The notes under the pieces: generated by a model
What the model was told of the DNA's origin: nothing
Databases searched by the model: none
The model's input: only the letters and a program-made list of their open reading frames with translations
Shown: positions 1 to 5,673 of the stretch, piece after piece
Layout: each line of letters begins with the position of its first letter
How positions within the stretch are numbered: the stretch's first letter is position 1
Source: an uncultured Alphaproteobacteria bacterium
Lineage (GTDB): Bacteria; Pseudomonadota; Alphaproteobacteria; Rhizobiales; Hyphomicrobiaceae
Reading direction: 5' to 3'
DNA length: 11,081 nt
Assembly: GCA_937950105.1 (NCBI GenBank)
Contig: CALFEM010000535.1
Coordinates: forward strand, 1-11,081
Translations under genes and position numbers: made by a program

Positions 1-47
1 GACCACCGAGATCTACACTCTTTCCCTACACGACGCTCTTCCGATCT
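1..47 (+). other. Illumina TruSeq/P5 adapter remnant (artefact)
   Basis: These bases match the 3' 47 nt of the Illumina TruSeq universal (P5) adapter, ending in the diagnostic GCTCTTCCGATCT at 35-47. They are library-preparation sequence left on the end of the contig. Read on the minus strand they add the well-known artefactual tail DRKSVV followed by a stop to any open frame running off the contig. Nothing in 1-47 should be annotated as genomic. Confidence 0.98.
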
Positions 48-94
48 GTCACCATCCCGAGGTGGCGTGTCTGCGGTCGCTTCCAGGTGTTCAT
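48..94 (-). CDS. 5' end of an unknown gene, truncated by the contig end
   Basis: An ATG at 94-92 is preceded on the minus strand by AGGAGGA (107-101) with a 6-nt spacer, one of the strongest ribosome binding sites in the window. The visible product is MNTWKRPQTRHLGMV plus a Thr whose codon spans the adapter junction. Everything after that (DRKSVV, stop) is adapter. The piece is too short to assign to a family. It is divergent from the metallo-hydrolase gene and shares its upstream region of about 220 bp. The strong Shine-Dalgarno argues for a real gene start rather than chance. A Trp-x-x-Pro opening is shared with PqqA-type peptides, but the conserved Glu and Tyr are not seen, so no function is assigned. 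Confidence 0.55.
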
Positions 95-316
95 CGTGAT
101 TCCTCCTGCAATGACACCGATCTGACAGGAAACGATCCGGCCGCCGGCCGGCCGTCGCGCCGCGCTTGCGCCCGAGTGCCGCAGTATCGGCCACCGACTG
201 GTCGCGGGCGTGGCATCAGGGTTTGCCGGCGCGGTCGATCGCGGGCATTCTGATACACGAATGAGAAGCTCGGCCACGAGCGAGAATGGGCCACGAGAAC
301 GGACAGGAGACGCAGC
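95..316. promoter_or_regulatory. Divergent intergenic region
   Basis: This 222-bp spacer separates a minus-strand gene start (94) from a plus-strand start (317), so it should hold promoters for both. It contains a very GC-rich palindromic tract of CCGG/GGCC units around 138-156. It also has a 9-bp direct repeat, GGCCACGAG, at 272-280 and 289-297 (17-bp period) just before the plus-strand gene. A weak sigma70-like pair, TTGCCG then 17 nt then CATTCT, lies at about 215-243. None of these is a confident promoter, and no gene is visible in the region. Confidence 0.4.
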
Positions 317-1309
317 ATGCCAACCAAGCCCAACGGTGCCCATCCCTCCGCCAGCCTGCACCTGCCGACGCGGCGCGAGTTGCTGGCAGGCGCGGGCGCC
401 ATCGGGGCCATCGGCTGGGCGGCGGGCGTGCTGCCCACGATATCGCCTGCGCTGGCACGAGCCGCCACCTCGCACGCGCTGAAGCTCGGCGCCTTCGATA
501 TCACCGTCGTCAGCGACGGCCATCTGGTCATGCCGGCGCGGCTCGCCGCCCCCGATGCGCCGGCCGAAGAACTGAAAGCAGCCTTGTCGGCGGCAGGGCA
601 GACCGGCGACATGGCCGAGCCGCCGGCCAACGTCACCGTCATCAAGTCGGGCAGCGACGTCATCCTCGTCGATACTGGTGCCGGCCCGAACTTCATGCCG
701 ACGACCGGCAAGCTGCTCGCCAACCTCGAGGCCGCCGGCATCGCGCCCGACAGCGTCACCAAGGTGGTTTTCACCCACGGGCACCCGGACCACTTCTGGG
801 GCGCGCTCGACGACTTCGAGGAGAATCCGCGCTTCGCCAACGCCACGCACTACTTCCCGGCCGCCGAGTGGGACTTCTGGATTTCGGACAAGGCCGAGCA
901 GGGCTTGCCGGCGGATCGCGCCAGCTTCGTCCCTGCGGCACGCCGCAATCTCAAGGGTATCGAGGCGAAGGCGCAGCGCATCAAGCCGGGCGACGATATC
1001 GTCAGTGGACTGCGCGTCATCGCGACGCCGGGGCACACCCAGGGGCACATCTCACTGGAGCTCGCGGGCGGGTCGGAGAGCCTCGTCATTCTCGGCGACG
1101 CCCTCATCCACCCGGTCATCTCCTTCGCGCATCCGGAGTGGCGTCCGGCGGCGGATCATCAGCCGGACGTTGCGGCGGCGACGCGCAAGGCTCTGCTGGA
1201 TCGCCTCGCCACCGACAAGAGCCGCGTCATCGGCTACCACCTGCCGTTCCCGTGTGTCGGTCGGGTCGAACGCAAAGGCTCCAGCTACGTTTACACCGGC
1301 GAGAGTTGA
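317..1309 (+). CDS. Tat-exported MBL-fold metallo-hydrolase, methyl-parathion-hydrolase/OPHC2-like
   Basis: The 330-aa product starts at an ATG preceded by AGGAGA (305-310, 6-nt spacer). Residues 18-47 form a twin-arginine signal: TRRELL, a hydrophobic Ala/Gly-rich core, and a probable cleavage site after PALA (A47). The mature domain begins LGAFDITVVSDG (57-68), a typical opening of the methyl parathion hydrolase branch. Metal ligands of a binuclear zinc site are visible as HGHPDH (H154, H156, D158, H159), TPGHTQGH (H240), GDA (D261) and GYHLPFP (H308). Spacing and total length fit methyl parathion hydrolase, which is also about 330 aa and exported. It is therefore predicted to be a periplasmic zinc hydrolase cleaving an ester, lactone or phosphotriester bond; the natural substrate is unknown. 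It lies 284 bp upstream of two lipid oxygenase genes on the same strand, but co-transcription is uncertain. AHL-lactonase activity is an alternative that sequence alone cannot exclude. Confidence 0.88.
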   Translation: MPTKPNGAHPSASLHLPTRRELLAGAGAIGAIGWAAGVLPTISPALARAATSHALKLGAFDITVVSDGHLVMPARLAAPDAPAEELKAALSAAGQTGDMAEPPANVTVIKSGSDVILVDTGAGPNFMPTTGKLLANLEAAGIAPDSVTKVVFTHGHPDHFWGALDDFEENPRFANATHYFPAAEWDFWISDKAEQGLPADRASFVPAARRNLKGIEAKAQRIKPGDDIVSGLRVIATPGHTQGHISLELAGGSESLVILGDALIHPVISFAHPEWRPAADHQPDVAAATRKALLDRLATDKSRVIGYHLPFPCVGRVERKGSSYVYTGES

Positions 1310-1593
1310 GCGGCCGGTTGACGGCGCTCAGACGGTGGCGGAGTGACGCGGGGCGGCCGAACAGCCTCAGGCGGTTGGAGTTTCCGCCGTATTGGCAGAA
1401 GCTTAACCAAGATGGGTTCACACGAGTGACGAAGTTTTGATTGTCTTGGACAAGAACTGCTGACGTATTTCCGTTCTGGCGGGTGACACGGGCGAGACTG
1501 CGCCCTCTTGCCCGGTTCCAGAGGAAACATCCCCCTCGCGCCGGACGTGCCGTGATGGTCCGCCAGCCCCGTCCGCGCCCCGGAGACTTTGCG
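1310..1593. promoter_or_regulatory. Intergenic region with a relatively AT-rich patch, possible promoter
   Basis: No gene is recognisable in these 284 bp. The stretch 1380-1475 is clearly richer in A and T than its surroundings and is the likeliest place for a promoter serving the two downstream oxygenase genes. It includes the short palindrome TTGTC-TTG-GACAA (1441-1453) and the imperfect element AACC-N6-GGTT near 1405, either of which could be an operator. The frame of the next gene is open back to a TTG at 1441, but that extension lacks a ribosome binding site and reads as low-complexity basic sequence, so it was left out of the gene. Confidence 0.35.
1582..1585 (+). promoter_or_regulatory. 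Ribosome binding site deciding the start at 1594
   Basis: GGAG with an 8-nt spacer to the ATG at 1594. The alternatives in the same frame (TTG 1441, ATG 1555) have no comparable site, and the protein from 1594 begins just before its first membrane segment, as is usual for the family. Confidence 0.6.
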
Positions 1594-2571
1594 ATGCCCG
1601 CTGCCCGCACGATCACGCGCTATCTCTACGCTCCGTTCATGCTGATCGGGCTCAACGGTCTCGGCTACTATTTCGTGGTCAACGGCTGGTCGTATGTCTG
1701 GATGGCGCTACCGCTCGCCATTGCCGTTGCGGTCGCATTCCTGGCCGAGCGCGCCTCACCCAATTACGAACAGTGGAACGACAGTCACGGCGACGGCGCC
1801 GCCAACTGGATCCACGCCGTCGTCTACGAGATCTCCAACGTCAACGCGACGCTGCTCATTCCGGTGATCGCCTGGCTGTTCCCGTTCGAGGGGCTGTGGC
1901 CGCGCGATCTGCCGATCATCGTGCAACTGCTGATCGCCGTCGTGTTCGCCGATCTCGGCTTCACGCTGGTCCATTACTTCAGCCACCGCTGGCCGCTGCT
2001 GTGGCGCCTCCACGCCGTGCATCACGGCGTGCCGCGTCTCTACGGCCTGAACGGCCTCGTCCGCCACCCGCTCCACCAGACGCTCGACCTGCTGTTCGCC
2101 ACGGGGCCGCTCGCGCTCCTCGGCATGCCGATCGATGTCGCCGTGCTGCTCGGCCTCGTCGTGTCGATCCAGCTGATCGTCCAGCACTCCAACGTCGACT
2201 ACCAGCTCGGGCCGTTCCGCAACCACATGGCGATCGGACAGTTGCATCACCTCCACCACGTCAACTGGGGCAAGGAGGGCGACTGCAACTTCGGCCTGTT
2301 CCTGACGCTGTGGGACCGCATGCTCGGCACTTTCCAGCCGGAGCCGTCGCGCCGCATCCAGGCGCACGACATGGGCGTCGACGAGGTGCCGGACTTCCCC
2401 AAGACCTACTGGCAGCAGCTGCTGTTCCCGTTCGTCTACCAGCCGGGCGCGGGCAAGCAGACGGGCCTGCGCCCGCAACCATCCGCGCAAGCAGCGCTCG
2501 ACAAGACGCGGGCGCTGCCGTCAGACTCGGCGGCGAAGCGCGGCAGGGAGCGGCCGACGCCCGCTGAATAA
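1594..2571 (+). CDS. Sterol desaturase / fatty acid hydroxylase superfamily membrane protein
   Basis: The 325-aa product is an integral membrane diiron oxygenase of the PF04116 type. Hydrophobic segments lie at about 11-28, 33-50, 82-96, 106-126 and 165-195. The histidine ligand set is complete: HYFSH (127-131), HAVHH (140-144), RHPLH (157-161), QHSN (H198) and QLHHLHH (216-222). The C-terminal 45 residues are hydrophilic and low in complexity. Family members use O2 and electrons to hydroxylate or desaturate membrane lipids, sterols, carotenoids or ornithine-lipid head groups (OlsE belongs to this superfamily). The substrate cannot be read from the sequence. It is followed after 69 bp by another diiron membrane oxygenase on the same strand, suggesting a joint lipid modification step. 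The start at 1594 is preferred over 1555 because of its ribosome binding site. Confidence 0.9.
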   Translation: MPAARTITRYLYAPFMLIGLNGLGYYFVVNGWSYVWMALPLAIAVAVAFLAERASPNYEQWNDSHGDGAANWIHAVVYEISNVNATLLIPVIAWLFPFEGLWPRDLPIIVQLLIAVVFADLGFTLVHYFSHRWPLLWRLHAVHHGVPRLYGLNGLVRHPLHQTLDLLFATGPLALLGMPIDVAVLLGLVVSIQLIVQHSNVDYQLGPFRNHMAIGQLHHLHHVNWGKEGDCNFGLFLTLWDRMLGTFQPEPSRRIQAHDMGVDEVPDFPKTYWQQLLFPFVYQPGAGKQTGLRPQPSAQAALDKTRALPSDSAAKRGRERPTPAE

Positions 2572-2580
2572 CAGCACGGG

Positions 2581-2601
2581 ACGGACGTAGCACGGACGTA
2601 G
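2581..2601 (+). repeat. Short tandem repeat, ACGGACGTAG x2
   Basis: ACGGACGTAG occurs at 2581-2590 and again at 2592-2601 (11-bp period), in the 69-bp spacer between the two oxygenase genes. It is short, may be chance or slippage, and has no evident function. Confidence 0.5.
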
Positions 2602-2640
2602 GGAGAGACGCGCGGCGCGCGGTCGAGGGAGCAGGACGAC

Positions 2641-4035
2641 ATGGCCATCACGGATACCGGGGGTGCGGTGGCACGCGGCCTGACCGACCCGTCCGACATC
2701 GTTGCATCCGGGCGCCAGCGCCGTGTCGATCCGCAAGCCCTGCAGCGGTTGAAGACCCGCGACAACCACACCAACATCCGCCATCTCGCGTTCGTGTGGG
2801 CGATGATCGTGCTCGCCATCGGCGGCGCCATCGCCTTCGAGCATTGGCTGATGGCGGCCGGCCATTCGGCGTGGTGGAACCTGCCGGTGATCGTCACGGC
2901 GATCGTCGTAGTCGGCGCCTCGCAGCATCAGTTCGGCGGCGCCATTCACGAAGGCACCCACTACATCCTGTTCGCCGACCGGCGCGCCAACGAGATTGCC
3001 TCCGACTGGCTCGCCGCCTTCCCGATCTATACCTCGACGTACCAGTTCCGCGTCCACCACCTGGCCCACCACCAGTTCGTCAACGATCCCGAGCGCGATC
3101 CCGACATCGCCCAGCTCAAGGAAAGCAATCACTGGCTCGACTTTCCCGTCGAGCATGTCGACCTGGTGCGCAAGCTGGCGAGCCAGCTCTGGCTGCCGAA
3201 CCTGATCCGCTACACCATCATCCGCGCCAAGTATTCGGCACTCGGCTTCGACCAGAACCCGTACCGCGACGACACCGTGAAGACGTCGATCTGGCCGACG
3301 CGCGCCGGCATCCTGTTCGCGGTCGGCGCCCCCGCGGTGGTCGTTCCGCTCGTCGCGTTCGGCTTCGGCTACTGGTCGCTCATCGCCCTCGCGGCGCTCT
3401 ACGCTGCGGTTGCCACCTACTACGCGCGCCTTCCCGCCGACGAATTTCCGGGAACGCAACTGCAGCCCGTCGTCTCGCACCGCGCCACAGCCATCGGCCG
3501 CATCAGCTTCATGGCGCTCGTCTATGCCGGCGTCACCATCGCCGAGGTTGCGACCGGCGCCCCGGCCTGGGCCTACTATGGCCTCTACTGGATCGTGCCG
3601 CTGTTCTCGGCGTTCCCGCTGTTCATGGTGCTGCGCCAGTGGGTGCAGCACGGCAATGCCGATCGCGGCCGCTACACCAACACGCGCGTTTTCCTGGTCA
3701 ATCCACTGGTGCGCTACGCGGTGTTCCCGTGGGGCATGGACTACCACCTGCCGCATCATCTCTATGCGTCGGTGCCGCACTACAATCTGCGCGAATTGCA
3801 CGAGGTGCTGCTGGCAGACCCCGAGTATCGCGACAAGGGCGTGATCGTCGAAGGCTACTTCGGCGGTGACGATCCGGCGACCGGACGCCCTACGGCGATG
3901 TCGGTGATCGGTCCAGCGCACGCGCCGAAGACGCTCGAAGCGATCCACATCGACGACGCGACGCTCGAGTACGCGGTGGTGAAGGATGCCGCCGCCATCC
4001 AGCGCGAGGCGGACGCCTCACGACGCGGAGTTTGA
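2641..4035 (+). CDS. Membrane fatty acid desaturase family protein
   Basis: The 464-aa product starts at an ATG behind GGGAG (2627-2631, 9-nt spacer). It carries the three histidine boxes of membrane diiron desaturases (PF00487): HEGTH (103-107), HHLAHH (139-144, followed by QFVNDPERDPD) and HLPHH (369-373). QHGN at 336-339 may add a further ligand. Membrane segments are predicted at about 47-66, 81-98, 221-241, 244-262, 288-304 and 312-331, with the His boxes on the cytoplasmic face. It should use O2 and a ferredoxin- or cytochrome-type electron donor to desaturate or hydroxylate an acyl chain or related lipid. The protein is long for the family: about 45 hydrophilic residues precede the first helix and about 90 follow the last His box, the latter with no recognised domain. 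It probably forms a two-gene operon with the preceding hydroxylase-family gene. Substrate and regiospecificity are unknown. Confidence 0.9.
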   Translation: MAITDTGGAVARGLTDPSDIVASGRQRRVDPQALQRLKTRDNHTNIRHLAFVWAMIVLAIGGAIAFEHWLMAAGHSAWWNLPVIVTAIVVVGASQHQFGGAIHEGTHYILFADRRANEIASDWLAAFPIYTSTYQFRVHHLAHHQFVNDPERDPDIAQLKESNHWLDFPVEHVDLVRKLASQLWLPNLIRYTIIRAKYSALGFDQNPYRDDTVKTSIWPTRAGILFAVGAPAVVVPLVAFGFGYWSLIALAALYAAVATYYARLPADEFPGTQLQPVVSHRATAIGRISFMALVYAGVTIAEVATGAPAWAYYGLYWIVPLFSAFPLFMVLRQWVQHGNADRGRYTNTRVFLVNPLVRYAVFPWGMDYHLPHHLYASVPHYNLRELHEVLLADPEYRDKGVIVEGYFGGDDPATGRPTAMSVIGPAHAPKTLEAIHIDDATLEYAVVKDAAAIQREADASRRGV

Positions 4036-4095
4036 GCCGCAAGGCCGTAAGCAAGATCACTCGCTGCCGGCGCCGCCGTTTGCGCTCTGATGGCG

Positions 4096-4224
4096 TCAGC
4101 GGGCCGGCTTGTCGCGCGCGGCCTGTTCCCATGTGCCGTAGATGGTGACGGTGTGATCGCGCGCCAGCGCCACGAAGGCGGCGAGCGCCGGGACGGCGCA
4201 GGCGGCGATGACGATGCTGGTCAT
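4096..4224 (-). CDS. Small 42-aa exported or anchored peptide (copy 2 of a paralogous pair)
   Basis: The ATG at 4224-4222 follows AGGA (4237-4234, 9-nt spacer), and the frame closes with TGA at 4098-4096. Residues 1-21 are an uninterrupted hydrophobic stretch (starting MTSIVIAACA) ending in ALA, like a signal peptide or single membrane anchor, though without the usual N-terminal Lys/Arg. The rest is RDHTVTIYGTWEQ followed by a basic tail. It aligns without gaps over all 42 residues with the peptide encoded at 4452-4580, sharing the T27-I28-x-G30-x-W32 core and K39, and is thus a diverged duplicate. Identical length, conserved core and a ribosome binding site in front of both support a real gene despite its size. 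Function is unknown. It is the last minus-strand gene before the convergent desaturase gene, 60 bp away. Confidence 0.65.
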   Translation of the reverse strand: MTSIVIAACAVPALAAFVALARDHTVTIYGTWEQAARDKPAR

Positions 4225-4451
4225 GATGTCTCGTCCTGCGATGCCCTACATGTCTCCCTGACCCGCCCCCCCCTTTGCACCGTCACCCCGGCCTTTGGCC
4301 CCGGGCCCAAATTCGTTGACATCCAGGGTGCCGACTCTCGATGTCACGACGTGTCTGGGTCCCGGCCTTCGCCGGGATGACGGCAGAGTGTGACGCCGCC
4401 GCAGCCATCCGCAGCACTTGGACCGCGGAACGATGACGGCGTGCGGACAGA
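4225..4451. other. Spacer between the two small-peptide genes
   Basis: These 227 bp hold the palindromic element annotated at 4281-4382 and a run of eight C residues at 4266-4273. No third copy of the small peptide and no other gene could be found on either strand. Confidence 0.5.
4281..4382. repeat. Nested palindromic intergenic repeat, REP/MITE-like
   Basis: The outer arms 4281-4309 and 4356-4382 are imperfect inverted copies of each other. Both read CGTCA[CT]CCCGGC at the outer edge and end in CCCA at the inner edge. Each arm can also fold on itself; the right arm gives TCCCGGC-CTTC-GCCGGGA, a stable hairpin. Inside lies another exact inverted repeat, TGACATC (4317-4323) and GATGTCA (4340-4346). 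GTCATCCCGGC-GAAGG-CCGGGAC motifs are familiar as dispersed extragenic palindromes in many alphaproteobacterial genomes. In the minus-strand direction it lies 69 bp after one small-peptide gene and 56 bp before the other, so it could act as a terminator or mRNA-stabilising stem. Confidence 0.75.
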
Positions 4452-4580
4452 TCACTTGCCCTTCTTCTCGGCCCAGATCTTGTCCCAGACGCCATGGATG
4501 GTGATGTCGTCGGCGTGGGCCGTGGCGGTGAGGGCCGAGAGCGACAGCGCGGCGGCGAGGGCGACGATGAGCGACTTCAT
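4452..4580 (-). CDS. Small 42-aa secreted peptide (copy 1 of a paralogous pair)
   Basis: The ATG at 4580-4578 is preceded by AGGAGA (4593-4588, 7-nt spacer), which fixes the start; the frame is open further upstream to 4718 but that part reads as non-coding. The protein opens MKSLIVALAAALSLSALTAT and continues to AHA, a textbook Sec signal peptide with cleavage after A23. The predicted mature peptide is only 19 residues, beginning DDITIHGVWDKIW and ending in a basic Lys/Gly tail, with two Trp. It aligns end to end with the 42-aa product at 4096-4224. I do not recognise the family. A small periplasmic peptide, a membrane-active peptide or a partner of an envelope protein are all possible. Confidence that it is a real gene comes from the signal peptide, the ribosome binding site and the paralogue. 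Confidence 0.78.
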   Translation of the reverse strand: MKSLIVALAAALSLSALTATAHADDITIHGVWDKIWAEKKGK

Positions 4581-4587
4581 GGGTGCT

Positions 4588-4593
4588 TCTCCT
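4588..4593 (-). promoter_or_regulatory. Ribosome binding site deciding the small-peptide start
   Basis: AGGAGA on the minus strand, 7 nt before the ATG at 4580. It selects the 42-codon gene with a clean signal peptide over an 88-codon frame starting at 4718. Confidence 0.7.
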
Positions 4594-4749
4594 GTGCGAG
4601 GTTTCAAGTTCTCCCCATGCGGTGCGCCAGCCCATCGGGTCTCGGCTCGTGCATGGTTGAACTGAGAACCCGCGGCAGGGCGCGAACAGATGCAGCCCCG
4701 CGACGCCGCTCCGATCACAAAGAATCGAACGGCGGGTGGTGATCCAGTT

Positions 4750-5673
4750 TCACGGCAAAGCGATCGTCGCCGTCACCGGGCGGTGATCCGACCCAATATG
4801 CGGCCCGATTTCGAACGCGACCCTGCTTATGTCCGGCGTGGTGACGACGTTGTCGAGCAGCAGCAGGGGCAGCGGTGTGCTCGGCCACGAAGCCGAGATG
4901 CCACCATGCCGCTTCAAACCACGCAAGATGAGGAATCGATGGAACCGCCAGCTCCACGGCGTGGCGTTGAAATCACCGACGAGCGCGATCGGTCCGACCC
5001 GATGATCGAGCAGTTCGCTCGCGTTGAGCGCGGTGAAATGAGCCGCGTGCTGATCGGGCTTCTTAGGGTAGGTCGTGTGAACGCCTACCAGCTTGAGTGG
5101 CCTGCGCTCGGCCAGCGTCAACGTCATCCACGACATTGCAGGATCGTTCGCAGTCCGCGCCTGCCCGCCCGCACTGGTGAACGGATGACGCGAAAGGATG
5201 GCGATGTCGTTGCAGCGGCAGTCGTGAACGTGCGGGTAAAGCCGCTGTAGCGGCGCAACGATCTCGCGGCGCGCGTTGTCGTTGAACTCCTGCAGCACGA
5301 TGACGTCCGCGTCAGAGCGCGCCAGCCAATCGCGAGAGCGCTCGAGTTCGGTGTTCCTGGTCCAGACGTTGAACGAGACGACACGCAGTTGCCCTGCCGC
5401 GTTCGCACGCGCAGGCGCCTTCTGCAACAGTGGCACAGCGGCGAGCCACAAGTTGACTATCAAAGCGAAGCTTGCCGCGCGTGCGATCCAGACCGACGAA
5501 GCGCGGCGTGTCACGACCGCGGCGACGATCGCCGTTGCGATGAGAACCGGACGAAAATCGTTGGCGAGATCGGCAACGACGAAATACGGCGCTGCCAGCC
5601 CGGCTGCCGTCGCCGACACGATACCCGCGAGCAGCAGGCGCGCAATAAGATCGGCCGCGCGCCGCACGCGCAT
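4750..5673 (-). CDS. Membrane-anchored endonuclease/exonuclease/phosphatase family protein
   Basis: The 307-aa product has three predicted N-terminal membrane segments (about 9-31, 42-56 and 66-82), followed by a complete EEP (DNase I/exonuclease III/inositol phosphatase fold) domain at 96-306. Catalytic landmarks are VVSFNVW (N102), VLQEF (E129), GVHTTYP (H199), VGDFNATPWS (D234, N236), LDNVVTTPD (D274, N275) and SDHRP (D296, H297). All the residues expected for Mg-dependent phosphodiester hydrolysis are present. The arrangement resembles E. coli YafD and related membrane-tethered EEP proteins; whether the substrate is nucleic acid, phospholipid or sphingolipid is not decided by the sequence. 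Its ATG overlaps the parE stop by one base (TGATG at 5675-5671), so translation is probably coupled to parE. Confidence 0.88.
   Translation of the reverse strand: MRVRRAADLIARLLLAGIVSATAAGLAAPYFVVADLANDFRPVLIATAIVAAVVTRRASSVWIARAASFALIVNLWLAAVPLLQKAPARANAAGQLRVVSFNVWTRNTELERSRDWLARSDADVIVLQEFNDNARREIVAPLQRLYPHVHDCRCNDIAILSRHPFTSAGGQARTANDPAMSWMTLTLAERRPLKLVGVHTTYPKKPDQHAAHFTALNASELLDHRVGPIALVGDFNATPWSWRFHRFLILRGLKRHGGISASWPSTPLPLLLLDNVVTTPDISRVAFEIGPHIGSDHRPVTATIALP

Noticed and set aside
48-94. Partial gene as a PqqA (PQQ precursor) peptide
   Set aside because: The Trp/Pro opening and L-G-M...T are suggestive, but the conserved Glu before Val-Thr is absent, the Pro-to-Gly spacing is two residues short, and no pqq gene is in the window.
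26-1048. Long minus-strand open frame of 340 codons opposite the metallo-hydrolase gene
   Set aside because: It is antisense to a well-supported gene, has Arg/Gly-rich composition typical of high-GC shadow frames, and its C-terminus is adapter sequence. Only its last 16 genomic codons coincide with the supported partial gene at 48-94.
1441-1593. Upstream TTG (1441) or ATG (1555) start for the sterol-desaturase-family gene
   Set aside because: Neither has a ribosome binding site, and the added residues are basic and low in complexity with no family resemblance.
2521-3948. 475-codon minus-strand open frame opposite the desaturase
   Set aside because: Its composition (Arg, Gly, Asp, His, Val rich, no domain) is that of the reverse complement of a high-GC gene; the plus-strand desaturase has all three His boxes.
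4036-4095. Terminator between the convergent desaturase and small-peptide genes
   Set aside because: Only a short GC palindrome (CGGCGCCG) is present, with no adequate stem or T tract on either strand.
4452-4718. 88-codon version of the small-peptide gene starting at 4718
   Set aside because: The added N-terminus reads as random, whereas the ATG at 4580 has AGGAGA at good spacing and opens a clean signal peptide.
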